Shown: positions 1-8,286, numbered from the stretch's first letter. The stretch: 20,968 bases of DNA from Rikenella microfusus (GCA_020719105.1 DYQV01000010.1:1-20968), one strand, 5' to 3'. Translations and numbers: made by a program. The notes: generated from the sequence alone by a model not told the origin.

Positions 1-21
1 AATGAATAAAACCTTGTTAAA

Positions 22-543
22 TTGAGTAAAAAGGAATTAAAAACATACCTATTAGGTTTAAGTAAACCTCAATTGGAAACACAAGTAATTGATTTGTATG
101 ATCGGTTTAAAGAGGTAAAGGAATTGTATGATTTTACATTTAATCCGAATGAAAATAAATTAATGGATGAATGTAAGTTTAAAATCTCAAAAGAATATTT
201 TCCGGTAACTGGTCGAAGGCCTAAGGCTAGAAGGTCAGTGGCACAAAATTATATACGCCATTTTATGAAATTGGGAGTGGAGCCTACACTTATTGCAGAG
301 GTTATGATATATAATTTGGAGCTTGCCTTGGCCTTTTCAATGGAAGGAAAAACTATGAAGGAAGCATTTTTCAAAAGCATGTTGAAATCGTTTCAGGAAG
401 CGCTGAATTATATTTATGATAACGGTCTATTTTTGAAATTTATGAGTAGAATTGAAAAAATTTTGGATCATACACTGGAACAGCAATGGATTAATTATAA
501 AGGTTTTGAAATGGCTTTTGAAAAATATAATGATACAAATTAA
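22..543 (+). CDS. DUF6155-like protein of unknown function
   Basis: A 173-residue soluble protein with no signal peptide or membrane segment. It opens with a Lys/Leu-rich helical stretch (SKKELKTYLLGLSKPQLETQ) followed by 'DLYDRFKEVKELYDF' and 'FNPNENKLMDECKFKISKEYFP', a pattern I associate with DUF6155 proteins of Bacteroidota; their function is unknown. The rest reads as helical. The start is a TTG at 22: the frame is closed by TAA at 7-9, and the only other upstream option is GTT at 16, which is not a normal start. TTG is therefore the most plausible start, and the following SKKELK matches the expected N-terminus. A 7-codon frame beginning ATG at 2 ends across the TTG. The family call is from memory of the pattern. 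Confidence 0.7.
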   Translation: MSKKELKTYLLGLSKPQLETQVIDLYDRFKEVKELYDFTFNPNENKLMDECKFKISKEYFPVTGRRPKARRSVAQNYIRHFMKLGVEPTLIAEVMIYNLELALAFSMEGKTMKEAFFKSMLKSFQEALNYIYDNGLFLKFMSRIEKILDHTLEQQWINYKGFEMAFEKYNDTN

Positions 544-921
544 GCTTTTTTCACCAGTTGATCAGCTTCCCAGCGCCCATGAACAGTGCTATCCATATTA
601 AACCTTTGAATAAAAAAAATAAAAACCCAAAAAACCCCAACTTTTTTATCCAAAATAAAAACCGTGTCATATTAAAAGTATTAACCGAACGAATAACACA
701 AGATAATTAGCAATTGTTTAAAAGTACTTCGCCAAAAAAAATTATGGAAGTGAAAATAAAAGATGCCCAAACGCTTTTTGAAGGAAGCTATAACTGCACC
801 CAATCTACTTTGAGTGTTTATTACAAAGAATTGGGTAAATCAAAATAAATGGTTTTAGAATGATTAAACTTTTTCTCTAAAGGGAAAATATTATGCCGAA
901 CTCGCTTTAAATAAAATTGTT
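544..921. other. 378-nt intergenic region with one gene remnant
   Basis: This stretch lies between the DUF6155-like gene and the acetyltransferase gene and holds no full-length gene. It is very A-rich around 608-665. It contains the short C_GCAxxG-like remnant at 744-848. On the minus strand, an open frame running down to a stop at 540-542 contains an ATG at 584-586 and would encode MDSTVHGRWEADQLVKKA. That peptide has protein-like composition but I do not recognise it. A near-match to the Bacteroidota promoter element (AACCTTTG) lies near 600, with its first base wrong. The region looks like decayed coding sequence. Confidence 0.5.
744..848 (+). pseudogene. truncated remnant of a C_GCAxxG_C_C family redox protein
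   Basis: A 34-codon frame from ATG 744 to TAA 846-848. It contains 'AQTLFEGSYNCTQSTLSVYYKELG', close to the N-terminal pattern of the putative redox-active C_GCAxxG_C_C family (typically a LFxxGxNCxQxVxxxFxxELG start). The family is normally well over 100 residues with several further cysteines; here translation stops right after ELGKSK. I could not find the missing GCAxxG and later cysteine motifs in any frame before the next gene at 922. I read it as the 5' fragment of a deleted gene. A genuine small protein is possible but less likely. Confidence 0.45.
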
Positions 922-1428
922 ATGAAATCCGCGATTGTGTTTAGGGAACTTGAAACATCCGATTATGAGTTTATTGCAGCTATCTATAATTATTATGTAA
1001 TCCATTCAACGGCTACATTCCATCTGGAATTGCAGACTTTGGAACAAATAACCACCGCACTGCCGAAAAATAATTCCGTGTATAAAACCTGGATAATAAA
1101 TTACCATGATGAACCTTGTGGATATTGTTATATAAATTATTGGAAACCACGTGAGGCCTATCGGCGTTCGGCCGAGGTTACACTTTATATTAAACCGGAG
1201 TTTCATGGGAAAGGCATTGGTAAAGTAACCCTAAGATTCATAGAAAAAGAAGCACAGATAGCTGGAATTTCAAATCTGTTAGGAGTTATTACGGCAGAAA
1301 ACCTCGCCAGTATTTGTTTGTTTAAATCGATGGGCTATACCGAAGTAGGTTTGCTAAAAAATATTGGGGAGAAGTTTGGTCGGTTGCTCGATGTGGCAAC
1401 TTACCAAAAAGAAATAAAAGCATCCTAA
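922..1428 (+). CDS. GNAT family N-acetyltransferase (phosphinothricin acetyltransferase-like)
   Basis: A 168-residue cytoplasmic GNAT-fold enzyme predicted to move an acetyl group from acetyl-CoA to an amine. The beta strand 'SAEVTLYIKPEFHGKGIG' (residues 83-100) leads into the pyrophosphate-binding loop H95-G-K-G-I-G100. 'ITAENLASICLFKSMGYTEVG' (123-143) is the usual second acetyl-CoA motif, including Asn127. The layout, including 'REAYRRSAEVTLYI' and the terminal 'DVATYQKEI', fits the phosphinothricin/methionine-sulfone acetyltransferase (PAT/MnaT/YwnH) subgroup, whose members often act on free amino acids or analogues. Homologues are frequently annotated as resistance genes, but this call does not show resistance. 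The ATG at 922 is used, and the domain begins at residue 5. It stands alone, with no obvious operon partner. Confidence 0.85.
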   Translation: MKSAIVFRELETSDYEFIAAIYNYYVIHSTATFHLELQTLEQITTALPKNNSVYKTWIINYHDEPCGYCYINYWKPREAYRRSAEVTLYIKPEFHGKGIGKVTLRFIEKEAQIAGISNLLGVITAENLASICLFKSMGYTEVGLLKNIGEKFGRLLDVATYQKEIKAS

Positions 1429-1470
1429 TTAATTCAAGACACTAAATTTTCATTTTAGAAGATTCGCCCG

Positions 1471-1515
1471 ATTCATTTTCTTTAATAATGATTATCTTCC
1501 GAGCGAAAAATGAAT
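1471..1515. promoter_or_regulatory. inverted repeat in the leader of the POT-like transporter gene
   Basis: ATTCATTTT (1471-1479) and AAAATGAAT (1507-1515) are exact reverse complements. Partly matched flanks (CGC at 1465-1467, GCG at 1503-1505) do not fold in register. The right arm ends 8 nt before the ATG at 1524. It could be a 5'-leader hairpin or an operator; there is no following T-run that would favour a terminator. Confidence 0.3.
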
Positions 1516-1523
1516 GATGCATT

Positions 1524-2987
1524 ATGGGTAAATTAAATAATAACAACGTTATAGGTCAATTTTCAAAGTTTTCTAAAACATTTTGGATTGCTAACACCAT
1601 GGAATTGTTTGAAAGATGGGCATTCTATGGATTTTTTATGCTTTTTGCCAACTATCTTACCTTATCAACTGATACCGGTGCGCTTGGATTTTCGCAAACC
1701 CAGAAAGGAATAATAATGGGAGTGGGAACAGCCATTCTTTATTTGCTACCTATTATAACAGGAGCTATTGCCGACCGGATTGGATTCAAAAAAACTTTAT
1801 TCATAGCCTATTCCATTTATTTGGTATCTTTTATAATAATGCCATTTTGCCGATCATTTATGGCCGTTTTTATTAACTATTTGTTTTTGGCTTTAGGTGC
1901 TTCCTTATTTAAACCAATAATTTCCGCCACTGTTGCCCGAACCACTACTAAAGAAACTTCATCCATTGGTTTTGGAATATTTTACATGATGGTAAATATT
2001 GGGGCTTTTATTGGACCACTTGTTGCATTGCAATTCAGTGAATCGGCGTTTCAAATGGTTTTTTATGTATCTGCAGCATTGATTGGAGTTAATTTATTTG
2101 TACTCATATTTTACAAAGAACCCGATAGGGATTCATATACAGACACTTTTGGACAATCGTTACTCAAAATATTTAAAAATATACGCACGGCCTTAAGTGA
2201 TTTAAAATTGGTTGTATTTTTACTTATTGTAGCTGGTTTTTGGACCATGTATTATCAATTGTTTTTCTCTCTTTCTGTTTTTATAACTCAATGGGTTGAT
2301 ACGCAAGTTGTTTATGAAAAATTACAAGTATTGTGGCCTTGGTTGATTGAAAAAATTGGTAGTCCGGATAAAACCATAAAGGCCGAATACTTTACCAACA
2401 TGGATGCATTGTTCATCATAGCTTTTCAATTGATAGTTTCAACCATTGTAATGAAATGGAGGCCAATCAATTCCATCATTACCGGTTTTATAATAAGTTC
2501 AATAGGAATGGGTTTAGCCCTGATGACTCAGAATGGGTTCTTCTTGGTTTTTTCGCTGTTCATTTTTGGAATTGGTGAAATGGCGGGATCACCCAAAATA
2601 ACGGAATATATTGGCAGGATAGCTCCGAAAGATAAAGTAGCATTATATATGGGGTGTTCTTTTTTACCCGTGTTTTTGGGAAGTTTTTTTGCCGGTATTG
2701 TTGCCGGACCGGTTTATCAAAAACTTGCCGATAAAGTAAGTTTTATAAAACTTGAATTTTTGGAAAGGAATATTCATTTACCAGAAGGAATGACTCAAAA
2801 TGAACTATTTGCCAAGGCTACGAATGATTTTGGAATGACCGCTCAGCAGTTAAATAGTTTTTTATGGGATAAGTATCATCCTTCAAATATCTGGTATGTT
2901 GTTTCAGCCATTGGATTAGCAGCAGCTTTAAGCATGTGGTTATACGATAAATACTTGTTGAAAAGAACACACAATAAAGAATATTAA
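1524..2987 (+). CDS. POT/PTR2-like MFS transporter, probable di/tripeptide:proton symporter
   Basis: A 487-residue inner-membrane protein with about 12 to 14 hydrophobic segments. Near the N-terminus 'ELFERWAFYG' (27-36) matches the ExxERxxYYG motif of proton-coupled oligopeptide transporters, in which the Glu and Arg residues take part in proton coupling. 'GAIADRIGFKK' (80-90) is the MFS motif A between TM2 and TM3. 'GIFYMMVNIGAFIGP' (near 150-164) resembles the PTR2 signature FYxxINxGA. A hydrophilic insertion follows about residue 255, and a soluble stretch precedes the last TM. Family level is secure; peptide as substrate is inferred from the motifs. It is apparently monocistronic, and its stop codon overlaps the border of the downstream hairpin element. 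Confidence 0.78.
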   Translation: MGKLNNNNVIGQFSKFSKTFWIANTMELFERWAFYGFFMLFANYLTLSTDTGALGFSQTQKGIIMGVGTAILYLLPIITGAIADRIGFKKTLFIAYSIYLVSFIIMPFCRSFMAVFINYLFLALGASLFKPIISATVARTTTKETSSIGFGIFYMMVNIGAFIGPLVALQFSESAFQMVFYVSAALIGVNLFVLIFYKEPDRDSYTDTFGQSLLKIFKNIRTALSDLKLVVFLLIVAGFWTMYYQLFFSLSVFITQWVDTQVVYEKLQVLWPWLIEKIGSPDKTIKAEYFTNMDALFIIAFQLIVSTIVMKWRPINSIITGFIISSIGMGLALMTQNGFFLVFSLFIFGIGEMAGSPKITEYIGRIAPKDKVALYMGCSFLPVFLGSFFAGIVAGPVYQKLADKVSFIKLEFLERNIHLPEGMTQNELFAKATNDFGMTAQQLNSFLWDKYHPSNIWYVVSAIGLAAALSMWLYDKYLLKRTHNKEY

Positions 2988-3196
2988 CCCGCTTTATTCA
3001 TACCTGAGCAAAGCGAAAGGTTTGAATGTGCGAGGGGTTTTGGGTTGCAAAGCGGGAACCGAACAAAGTGAGTTCACGCAAGTAAACCCCTCCCGATTTT
3101 ACATCGGGATAGCTATACCCAAAATTGGGAGTTTATATTTCCCAATTTTGAGGAATAGCTTTATCGTCAGGATTATTCAAGAATAATCCGGGTTAA
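2984..3196. repeat. hairpin-dense intergenic element bounded by an 8-bp inverted repeat
   Basis: The element starts in the stop codon of the transporter gene. TTAACCCG (2984-2991) and CGGGTTAA (3189-3196) are exact reverse complements at its ends. Inside are further nested pairs: CCCGCTTT 2988-2995 with AAAGCGGG 3049-3056; ATTCATACCT 2996-3005 with AGGTTTGAAT 3018-3027 (one mismatch); GAGGGGTTT 3032-3040 with AAACCCCTC 3084-3092; TCCCGAT 3091-3097 with ATCGGGA 3103-3109; a long hairpin at 3111-3160; and GGATTATTC 3170-3178 with GAATAATCC 3181-3189. It carries no convincing reading frame. It may be a non-autonomous (MITE- or REP-like) element, a structured RNA, or a terminator/mRNA-end region. 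Confidence 0.65.
3111..3160. repeat. long imperfect hairpin within the intergenic element
   Basis: CAAAATTGGGA (3120-3130) pairs exactly with TCCCAATTTTG (3140-3150) across a 9-nt loop. AGCTAT (3111-3116) pairs with ATAGCT (3155-3160), and the two CC/GG pairs between give a stem of about 19 bp with one mismatch and one bulge. It is the strongest single hairpin in the element. The flanking sequence has only a short TTTAT, so a classical intrinsic terminator is not clearly supported. Confidence 0.6.
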
Positions 3197-3263
3197 TCAC
3201 GCAACGTATAATAAATTTTTACCGTCTATAAGGGCTTTGCTATCAGTAATAATAATTTGAATT

Positions 3264-3959
3264 ATGAACGTATTTCTAAAATTGAGTTTGGTCTTTTTTG
3301 CAAGCTTTTTGTTTTTGCAATGTCAAAAGGAAGAAGATTTAGGAAGCTCTAATCATTCCACTTTTGAAACTAAGCTTTTGGTGGTGAATAATTTAGCCGA
3401 AATATTTTTGAATGATACACTCTGGGTTACATCTGAAGTTGTGGGCTATTTAGTTGATTCCACCACTAAAACAAACGTCTTCTTCTCAGAGGCAATCCTT
3501 ATCCAAAACCTGATAATTCGTTCCTGGAATTCCGAAAATCAAGATTATCAGCCAAATAACTATTCGTTCGTATTTGAGACTTACTGTACTCAATTGTCCC
3601 AAACCAGTCAAGCATCCTTGGCGCGATTTGTTTATGAAGAAAATAATAGCAAATATCAACTCAAAGTAGGTTTACTATTCAAAAAACCTGGAATTTACAG
3701 TATTGATGCAGATAAATTATTACTTAAAACATCGGATCAAACCCAGTACTTTGGTGGTGGAGTGATTGGATATAATGATTTGGCAGGTAATTACTATGAA
3801 GGTTATTTATCAGCAGCCTTTGAAAATGAAGAAACAAACTATGAGTTGTATCAAAATTTAACCGATGCTGAAAAATCTGTATTTCAGCCGGTTTCCGATT
3901 CCAACAAACAAAAATATTATTTCATTCATGTGTTGGATTCCACTGCATCAATTTACTAA
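3264..3959 (+). CDS. surface-type lipoprotein of unknown function (paralogue of the next gene)
   Basis: A 231-residue protein with a lipoprotein signal peptide: Lys6, a hydrophobic core (LSLVFFASFLFL) and Cys20. The residues after the cysteine, QKEED, closely resemble the QKDDE-type lipoprotein export signal known from Bacteroidota, which suggests display on the outer surface of the outer membrane. The mature part looks beta-rich, and I do not recognise a domain. It shares a pattern with the protein encoded just downstream: 'DTLW' near the start of the mature region, a 'GIYSI...YFGGGVIGYNDL' segment, and a closing 'KYYFIHVLD'. The two are probably diverged tandem duplicates. The start is ATG 3264, placed directly before the signal peptide. 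Role unknown. Confidence 0.75.
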   Translation: MNVFLKLSLVFFASFLFLQCQKEEDLGSSNHSTFETKLLVVNNLAEIFLNDTLWVTSEVVGYLVDSTTKTNVFFSEAILIQNLIIRSWNSENQDYQPNNYSFVFETYCTQLSQTSQASLARFVYEENNSKYQLKVGLLFKKPGIYSIDADKLLLKTSDQTQYFGGGVIGYNDLAGNYYEGYLSAAFENEETNYELYQNLTDAEKSVFQPVSDSNKQKYYFIHVLDSTASIY

Positions 3960-3993
3960 TAATTACAATTCACCGATTAATAAACAGCTAATT

Positions 3994-4713
3994 ATGTTGA
4001 GCGCCCAGTTTTTTATAAAACACTTCAGTTCGAAAAAATTCCTTATTGTGATTTTTTTATTATCGGTTTTCATTTTTCCAGGATGTTTGAAATTTGAAGA
4101 CGATATAAGTAACGCTAAGCCAACGAAATATTTTACACAACAAGTAAATGGCGAAAATAGCCAAAAGGAATATTCAAAAGGAGATACCCTTTGGTTCAAT
4201 GCAATAATTCCGGATTCATTAACGGACTACAATTCCGGCGAATTGATTTTACTTAAAAATGCATCTTTTATTTTTTCTGGCGAAATATATTTGTTGAAGC
4301 CACTTTATGATTCCCTCCATTTTTTAGATAACAATTTTGATATTATTGTTACTGATGGTAGCATAGAATTAGTGAATATTATTGAGAATAATTATACTTC
4401 GTATATGTTTACTGCCAAATTTGGAAAACCATTAGTTAACAACAAAATAAGGTTTGGAATCATTCCCCATTATTTGGGCGTTTTTTCCTTTGAAGCCAAT
4501 GCCAATGTATATTACGGTGAAGACCGTATAGATTATAACGATTTTTCGCAAGACAATGAAATGGGTGTTTTTAGTATGACTTTTAATATAGCAGATGTGA
4601 ATTCGGAAGTATATTATGCGCTTCCACCGACGTACCGACAGGCTTACGATAGTTATTACACTACCAGTTACATAAATGCTAAAAGATTTTATTTTATCGA
4701 GGTTTCCGAATAG
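3994..4713 (+). CDS. surface-type lipoprotein of unknown function (second of a tandem pair)
   Basis: A 239-residue protein when started at ATG 3994. An in-frame ATG at 3865 would overlap the preceding gene by 95 nt and bury the signal peptide at residue 64, so it was not used. From 3994 the N-terminus is a good lipoprotein signal: Lys9/Lys14/Lys15, a hydrophobic core 'FLIVIFLLSVFIF', then P-G-C with Cys31, followed by LKFEDD with an acidic cluster. The mature protein resembles the upstream lipoprotein: 'GDTLWFNA', 'GVFSFEANANVYYGEDRIDY' and the terminal 'AKRFYFIEVSE'. The 34-nt spacing suggests co-transcription. No known domain was recognised; both may bind or assemble with one ligand or partner, which is inference only. 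Confidence 0.75.
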   Translation: MLSAQFFIKHFSSKKFLIVIFLLSVFIFPGCLKFEDDISNAKPTKYFTQQVNGENSQKEYSKGDTLWFNAIIPDSLTDYNSGELILLKNASFIFSGEIYLLKPLYDSLHFLDNNFDIIVTDGSIELVNIIENNYTSYMFTAKFGKPLVNNKIRFGIIPHYLGVFSFEANANVYYGEDRIDYNDFSQDNEMGVFSMTFNIADVNSEVYYALPPTYRQAYDSYYTTSYINAKRFYFIEVSE

Positions 4714-4721
4714 TACCTAAG

Positions 4722-4880
4722 TTGAGTGATTTGAGCGTAGTGAAAAAGCGCTTTACTTATTCGCCGCGGCGAACCTACATAGCAATTGTTGTTTATTACA
4801 AATTGAGTGAAGCAAAAATTTGTAAAAACTTACAATTGTTAAGTCGATTGAGCAGAATTGCGATAGCAAATCGTTCAATT
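4722..4880. repeat. second hairpin-rich stretch, between convergent genes
   Basis: This lies between the + strand lipoprotein gene and the - strand icmF gene. It contains AAAGCGCTTT (4745-4754), the 14-bp perfect palindrome TTCGCCGCGGCGAA (4760-4773), and a large hairpin with 22-nt arms (4783-4804 and 4817-4838, 18 of 22 positions pairing) around a 12-nt loop. A further ATTGA...TCAAT pair lies at about 4847-4879. The 61-codon + strand frame here has no protein-like features and is taken as chance. Its location suggests a bidirectional transcript end. It shares loop sequences with the 2984-3196 element. Confidence 0.55.
4783..4838. repeat. large imperfect hairpin with loop GAGTGAAGCAAA
   Basis: The outer CAATTGT (4783-4789) pairs with ACAATTG (4832-4838), and the inner TACAAATT (4797-4804) pairs exactly with AATTTGTA (4817-4824). 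Mismatches lie only in the middle. The loop at 4805-4816 is nearly the same as the loop at 3006-3017, although the stems are unrelated. Confidence 0.55.
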
Positions 4881-4920
4881 TGGGTAGCAATCACTTGTGG
4901 ACACTAAATATACTTTACTA

Positions 4921-7900
4921 TTACAGGTTTCTTCTGTATTGGCCGCCTACTTCAAAAAGCGCATGAGTTATCTGTCCTAAGGAGCAATATTTAACGGCTT
5001 CCATTAATTCTTCAAACACATTTTTATTTTCAAGGGCTGATTTTTTCAAACGCTCTAAATAGATGGGAGTAAGTTGCTTGTTTATTTCATGAAAACGATT
5101 TAATGCAGCAAGCTGATTTTGTTTTTCTTCATCCGTACTTCGAATAACTTCGCTGGGTAATATGGTAGGCGAACCTTTTGAAGAAAGAAATGTATTTACA
5201 CCCATAATCGGCAGCTTTCCATTGTTTTTAAGGGTTTCATAGTAGAGCGATTCTTCCTGTATTTTACTTCTCTGGTAGTTGGTTTCCATTGAACCCAAAA
5301 CACCACCCCGCTCATTTAATCTTTCAAATTCTAACAAAACAGCTTCTTCCACCAAGTCAGTTAGTTCTTCAATTATAAATGAACCTTGCAGCGAATTTTG
5401 GTTCATAGCCAATCCCAATTCATAGTTAATAATCATTTGAATAGCCATGGCCCGGCGCACCGACTCTTCGGTAGGGGTAGTGATGGCCTCGTCATAAGCA
5501 TTGGTATGCAGTGAATTGCAATTATCATAAATAGCATATAAAGCTTGCAAAGTGGTTCGGATATCGTTGAATTCAATTTCTTGAGCATGTAAGGAACGAC
5601 CTGATGTTTGAATATGGTATTTTAATTTTTGTGAACGCTCACTTGCTTTGTATTTATATTTCATTGCTTTTGCCCAAATAATTCTAGCTACACGCCCTAT
5701 TACGGCGAATTCCGGATCAATTCCATTCGAGAAAAAAAAGGACAGGTTAGGGGCAAAGTCATCAATATGCATTCCACGTGCCAGGTAGTACTCAACATAA
5801 GTAAACCCATTTGCCAAGGTAAAAGCCAGTTGACTTATTGGATTGGCGCCCGCTTCAGCAATATGATAGCCGGAAATTGAAACCGAATAGAAGTTTTCAA
5901 TTCGATGATTAATAAAATATTGTTGTACATCACCCATTAATTTAAGCGAAAAATCAATGCCATAAATACACGTGTTTTGTGCCTGATCTTCTTTCAGAAT
6001 ATCAGCTTGAACCGTTCCTCTTACTGAAGTGAGTGTTCTTTCCTTAATTTGCTCATAAATATCATTGGGCAAAATTTCACTGCTATGAATTCCAAGCAAT
6101 GCCAATCCCAGTTCATTGTTCGATTCAGGTAATGATTCATAATAAGCAGGTGCTTTTACTCCAGCTTTTTTAAATTTTTCTTGAATCAGCAATTTAATTT
6201 TATCCAACTCCTTGTTTTCTTTCAGATATTTTTCGCACGCCTGATCAATAGCTGTATTTAAATACATGGCTAGTATTACAGGCGCTGGACCATTGATAGT
6301 CATACTAACTGAGGTTAGCGGATGGCACAAATCAAAACCTGAATACAATTTTTTCGAATCATCAAGTGTAGCAATGGATACACCGGAATTCCCAATTTTT
6401 CCGTAAATATCCAAACGCAAGTCAGGATTTTCGCCATAAAGAGTTACGGAATCATACGCTGTTGAAAGCCGTTTAGCCTTCAACCCTTTCGATAAATAAT
6501 GAAACCGCCGGTTGGTACGTTCAGGACTACCTTCGCCGGCAAACATCCGGGTTGGATCTTCATATTCCCGTTTAAAGGGGAAAACTCCAGATGCAAAGGG
6601 AAAATAACCCGGGAAATTTTCTTTTAACAACCATCGGAGAATATCACCTTCATTTTTAAACTTTGGTATAGCAATCTTCGGAATTTTAGTATGCGACAGA
6701 GTTTCTGTAAAAGCTTCAATGCTTATATCTTTTCCCCTAACATTAAAAACAAAAACATCTTTCTGATATGCTTCGCTTTTTTCTTTCCAAAATGATAAGA
6801 GTTCAATGTTCTCAGAACTCAGCTTTTTTTTCCAGCCAGCAATTAATTCAGTTATTTCCTTCACGGATGTGCTGTTTTTTTCTAAAAGTTGGAAGGTTAG
6901 GTTCAACGCATTTATTTTTGAAGCAATGGTTGATTGTTCTTCGGCTTTCAGATTATATTCTCTTATGCATTCACTAATTTCAGAAAGATATCGAACGCGC
7001 TCGGGTGGTATGATTTGATTTACCTTGGATGAATAAAAATGAGATTCAACCGGAGCTATTGAATGTTGAAAATTCTTTTGGATAATGGATTTAAGTTTAA
7101 AATAAAATTGGTTAACTCCTGGGTCGAAAAATTGGGAAGCATGAGTTAAAAACACCGGTAATTCTTCTGGATTTGTTTCCCACAATCCTTTATTCCGTTG
7201 AAATTGTTTCCGAACGTCTCTCAAGGCATCAAGAGCCCCTTTTTTATCTGATTTATTGATAGATATAATTTCGGCAAAGTCGAGCATATCAATTTTTTCC
7301 AGTTGCGATGGTGCTCCATACTCAGGAGTCATAACATAAACAGTAACATCGCAATGATCCACTATTTGGGTATCTGATTGACCTATTCCGGATGTTTCCA
7401 GAAGTATCATGTTATATCCGGCAGCTTTTAAAACGGCAATGGAATCATCAATGTGTTTCGAAATGGATAAGTTGGCTTCACGGGTAGCCATGCTACGCAT
7501 ATATACCCGAGGGTTATGAATGGAATTCATGCGGATTCGATCGCCAAGTAAAGCTCCACCTGATTTTCTTTTACTCGGATCGACACTAATAACTCCAATT
7601 TTCAGCTCATTGTGATCAATCAGAAAACGACGGATGAGTTCATCAACCAGTGAAGATTTTCCAGAACCACCCGTTCCGGTTATTCCTATTACTGGTATTC
7701 GCAATCCTTGTTCCGATTTTTTTAATAACTCTTTTATTTCATCAACACCGGGTTGATTATTTTCTAAGCAAGTTATGAACCGGCCAATTTTATGTGGCTC
7801 TTCATAATTTGGAATTCTTTGCATCCATTGTTTTTCAATGTCTAACGGATAATCAATTTTTTCAAGAATATAATTTATCATCCCTTGAAGAGCCATAGAA

Positions 7901-8286
7901 CGACCATCATCGGGAGTAAAAATACGGGCAATGCCATATTGATGCAATTGCTCAATTTCCTCAGGTAAAATTACACCACCACCACCACCAAATATTTTAA
8001 TGTGTTCGCATCCTTTTTCAACAAGCAAGTCGTACATGTATTTAAAAAACTCAATATGTCCTCCTTGGTAGGAAGTAATGGCAATGGCATGAGCATCTTC
8101 TTGAATAGCACATTCCACAATTTCCAAAACTGACCGATTGTGTCCCAAATGGATAATCTCTGCTCCGGATGATTGCAAAATTCGACGCATAATATTTATG
8201 GCGGCATCGTGACCATCAAAAAGAGAAGCCGCAGTTACAATTCTTACTATATTTTTTGTGTGATAAGGGTTCATATTTTGGCTCAT
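4921..8286 (-). CDS. icmF: fused isobutyryl-CoA mutase (IcmF), B12-dependent, with G-protein chaperone domain
   Basis: An 1121-residue cytoplasmic enzyme that interconverts isobutyryl-CoA and butyryl-CoA with adenosylcobalamin; its fused GTPase domain loads and protects the cofactor. The N-terminal B12 domain (about 12-145) has 'FDGHD' with the cobalt-binding His26 and 'SYQGGH' (72-77). The MeaI-type G domain (about 195-400) has the P-loop GTGGSGKS (204-211), 'ETSGIGQSD' (297-305) and NKSD (344-347). The mutase barrel follows (about 555-1121). Phe571 and Gln770 sit where methylmalonyl-CoA mutase has the Tyr and Arg that hold the substrate carboxylate, which points to an uncharged acyl chain. 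His808 in 'SGYH' matches the catalytic His. Length and domain order are typical of IcmF. It is the last gene of the leftward cluster, 131 nt after its neighbour. Isovaleryl- or pivalyl-CoA activity, known for some family members, cannot be excluded. Confidence 0.95.
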   Translation of the reverse strand: MSQNMNPYHTKNIVRIVTAASLFDGHDAAINIMRRILQSSGAEIIHLGHNRSVLEIVECAIQEDAHAIAITSYQGGHIEFFKYMYDLLVEKGCEHIKIFGGGGGVILPEEIEQLHQYGIARIFTPDDGRSMALQGMINYILEKIDYPLDIEKQWMQRIPNYEEPHKIGRFITCLENNQPGVDEIKELLKKSEQGLRIPVIGITGTGGSGKSSLVDELIRRFLIDHNELKIGVISVDPSKRKSGGALLGDRIRMNSIHNPRVYMRSMATREANLSISKHIDDSIAVLKAAGYNMILLETSGIGQSDTQIVDHCDVTVYVMTPEYGAPSQLEKIDMLDFAEIISINKSDKKGALDALRDVRKQFQRNKGLWETNPEELPVFLTHASQFFDPGVNQFYFKLKSIIQKNFQHSIAPVESHFYSSKVNQIIPPERVRYLSEISECIREYNLKAEEQSTIASKINALNLTFQLLEKNSTSVKEITELIAGWKKKLSSENIELLSFWKEKSEAYQKDVFVFNVRGKDISIEAFTETLSHTKIPKIAIPKFKNEGDILRWLLKENFPGYFPFASGVFPFKREYEDPTRMFAGEGSPERTNRRFHYLSKGLKAKRLSTAYDSVTLYGENPDLRLDIYGKIGNSGVSIATLDDSKKLYSGFDLCHPLTSVSMTINGPAPVILAMYLNTAIDQACEKYLKENKELDKIKLLIQEKFKKAGVKAPAYYESLPESNNELGLALLGIHSSEILPNDIYEQIKERTLTSVRGTVQADILKEDQAQNTCIYGIDFSLKLMGDVQQYFINHRIENFYSVSISGYHIAEAGANPISQLAFTLANGFTYVEYYLARGMHIDDFAPNLSFFFSNGIDPEFAVIGRVARIIWAKAMKYKYKASERSQKLKYHIQTSGRSLHAQEIEFNDIRTTLQALYAIYDNCNSLHTNAYDEAITTPTEESVRRAMAIQMIINYELGLAMNQNSLQGSFIIEELTDLVEEAVLLEFERLNERGGVLGSMETNYQRSKIQEESLYYETLKNNGKLPIMGVNTFLSSKGSPTILPSEVIRSTDEEKQNQLAALNRFHEINKQLTPIYLERLKKSALENKNVFEELMEAVKYCSLGQITHALFEVGGQYRRNL

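Noticed and set aside
2984..3210. Integron attC-like recombination site
   Set aside because: The long palindromic layout is suggestive, but GTTAATC does not fit the GTTRRRY core, no matching RYYYAAC inverse core was found, and there is no integrase gene.
3865..3993. Upstream ATG extension of the second lipoprotein gene
   Set aside because: It overlaps the previous gene by 95 nt in another frame and would place the lipoprotein signal peptide internally; ATG 3994 gives a normal signal peptide.
4722..4907. 61-codon + strand reading frame between the lipoprotein and icmF genes
   Set aside because: It runs through the hairpin repeats, has no recognisable motif, and its composition follows the palindromes.
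6768..7018. Two + strand frames antisense to icmF
   Set aside because: They lie fully inside a strongly supported coding region and show no protein family features; the same applies to the other antisense frames in the window.
4921..8286. Methylmalonyl-CoA mutase annotation
   Set aside because: The single-chain B12-GTPase-mutase order and the Phe/Gln substrate residues match IcmF.
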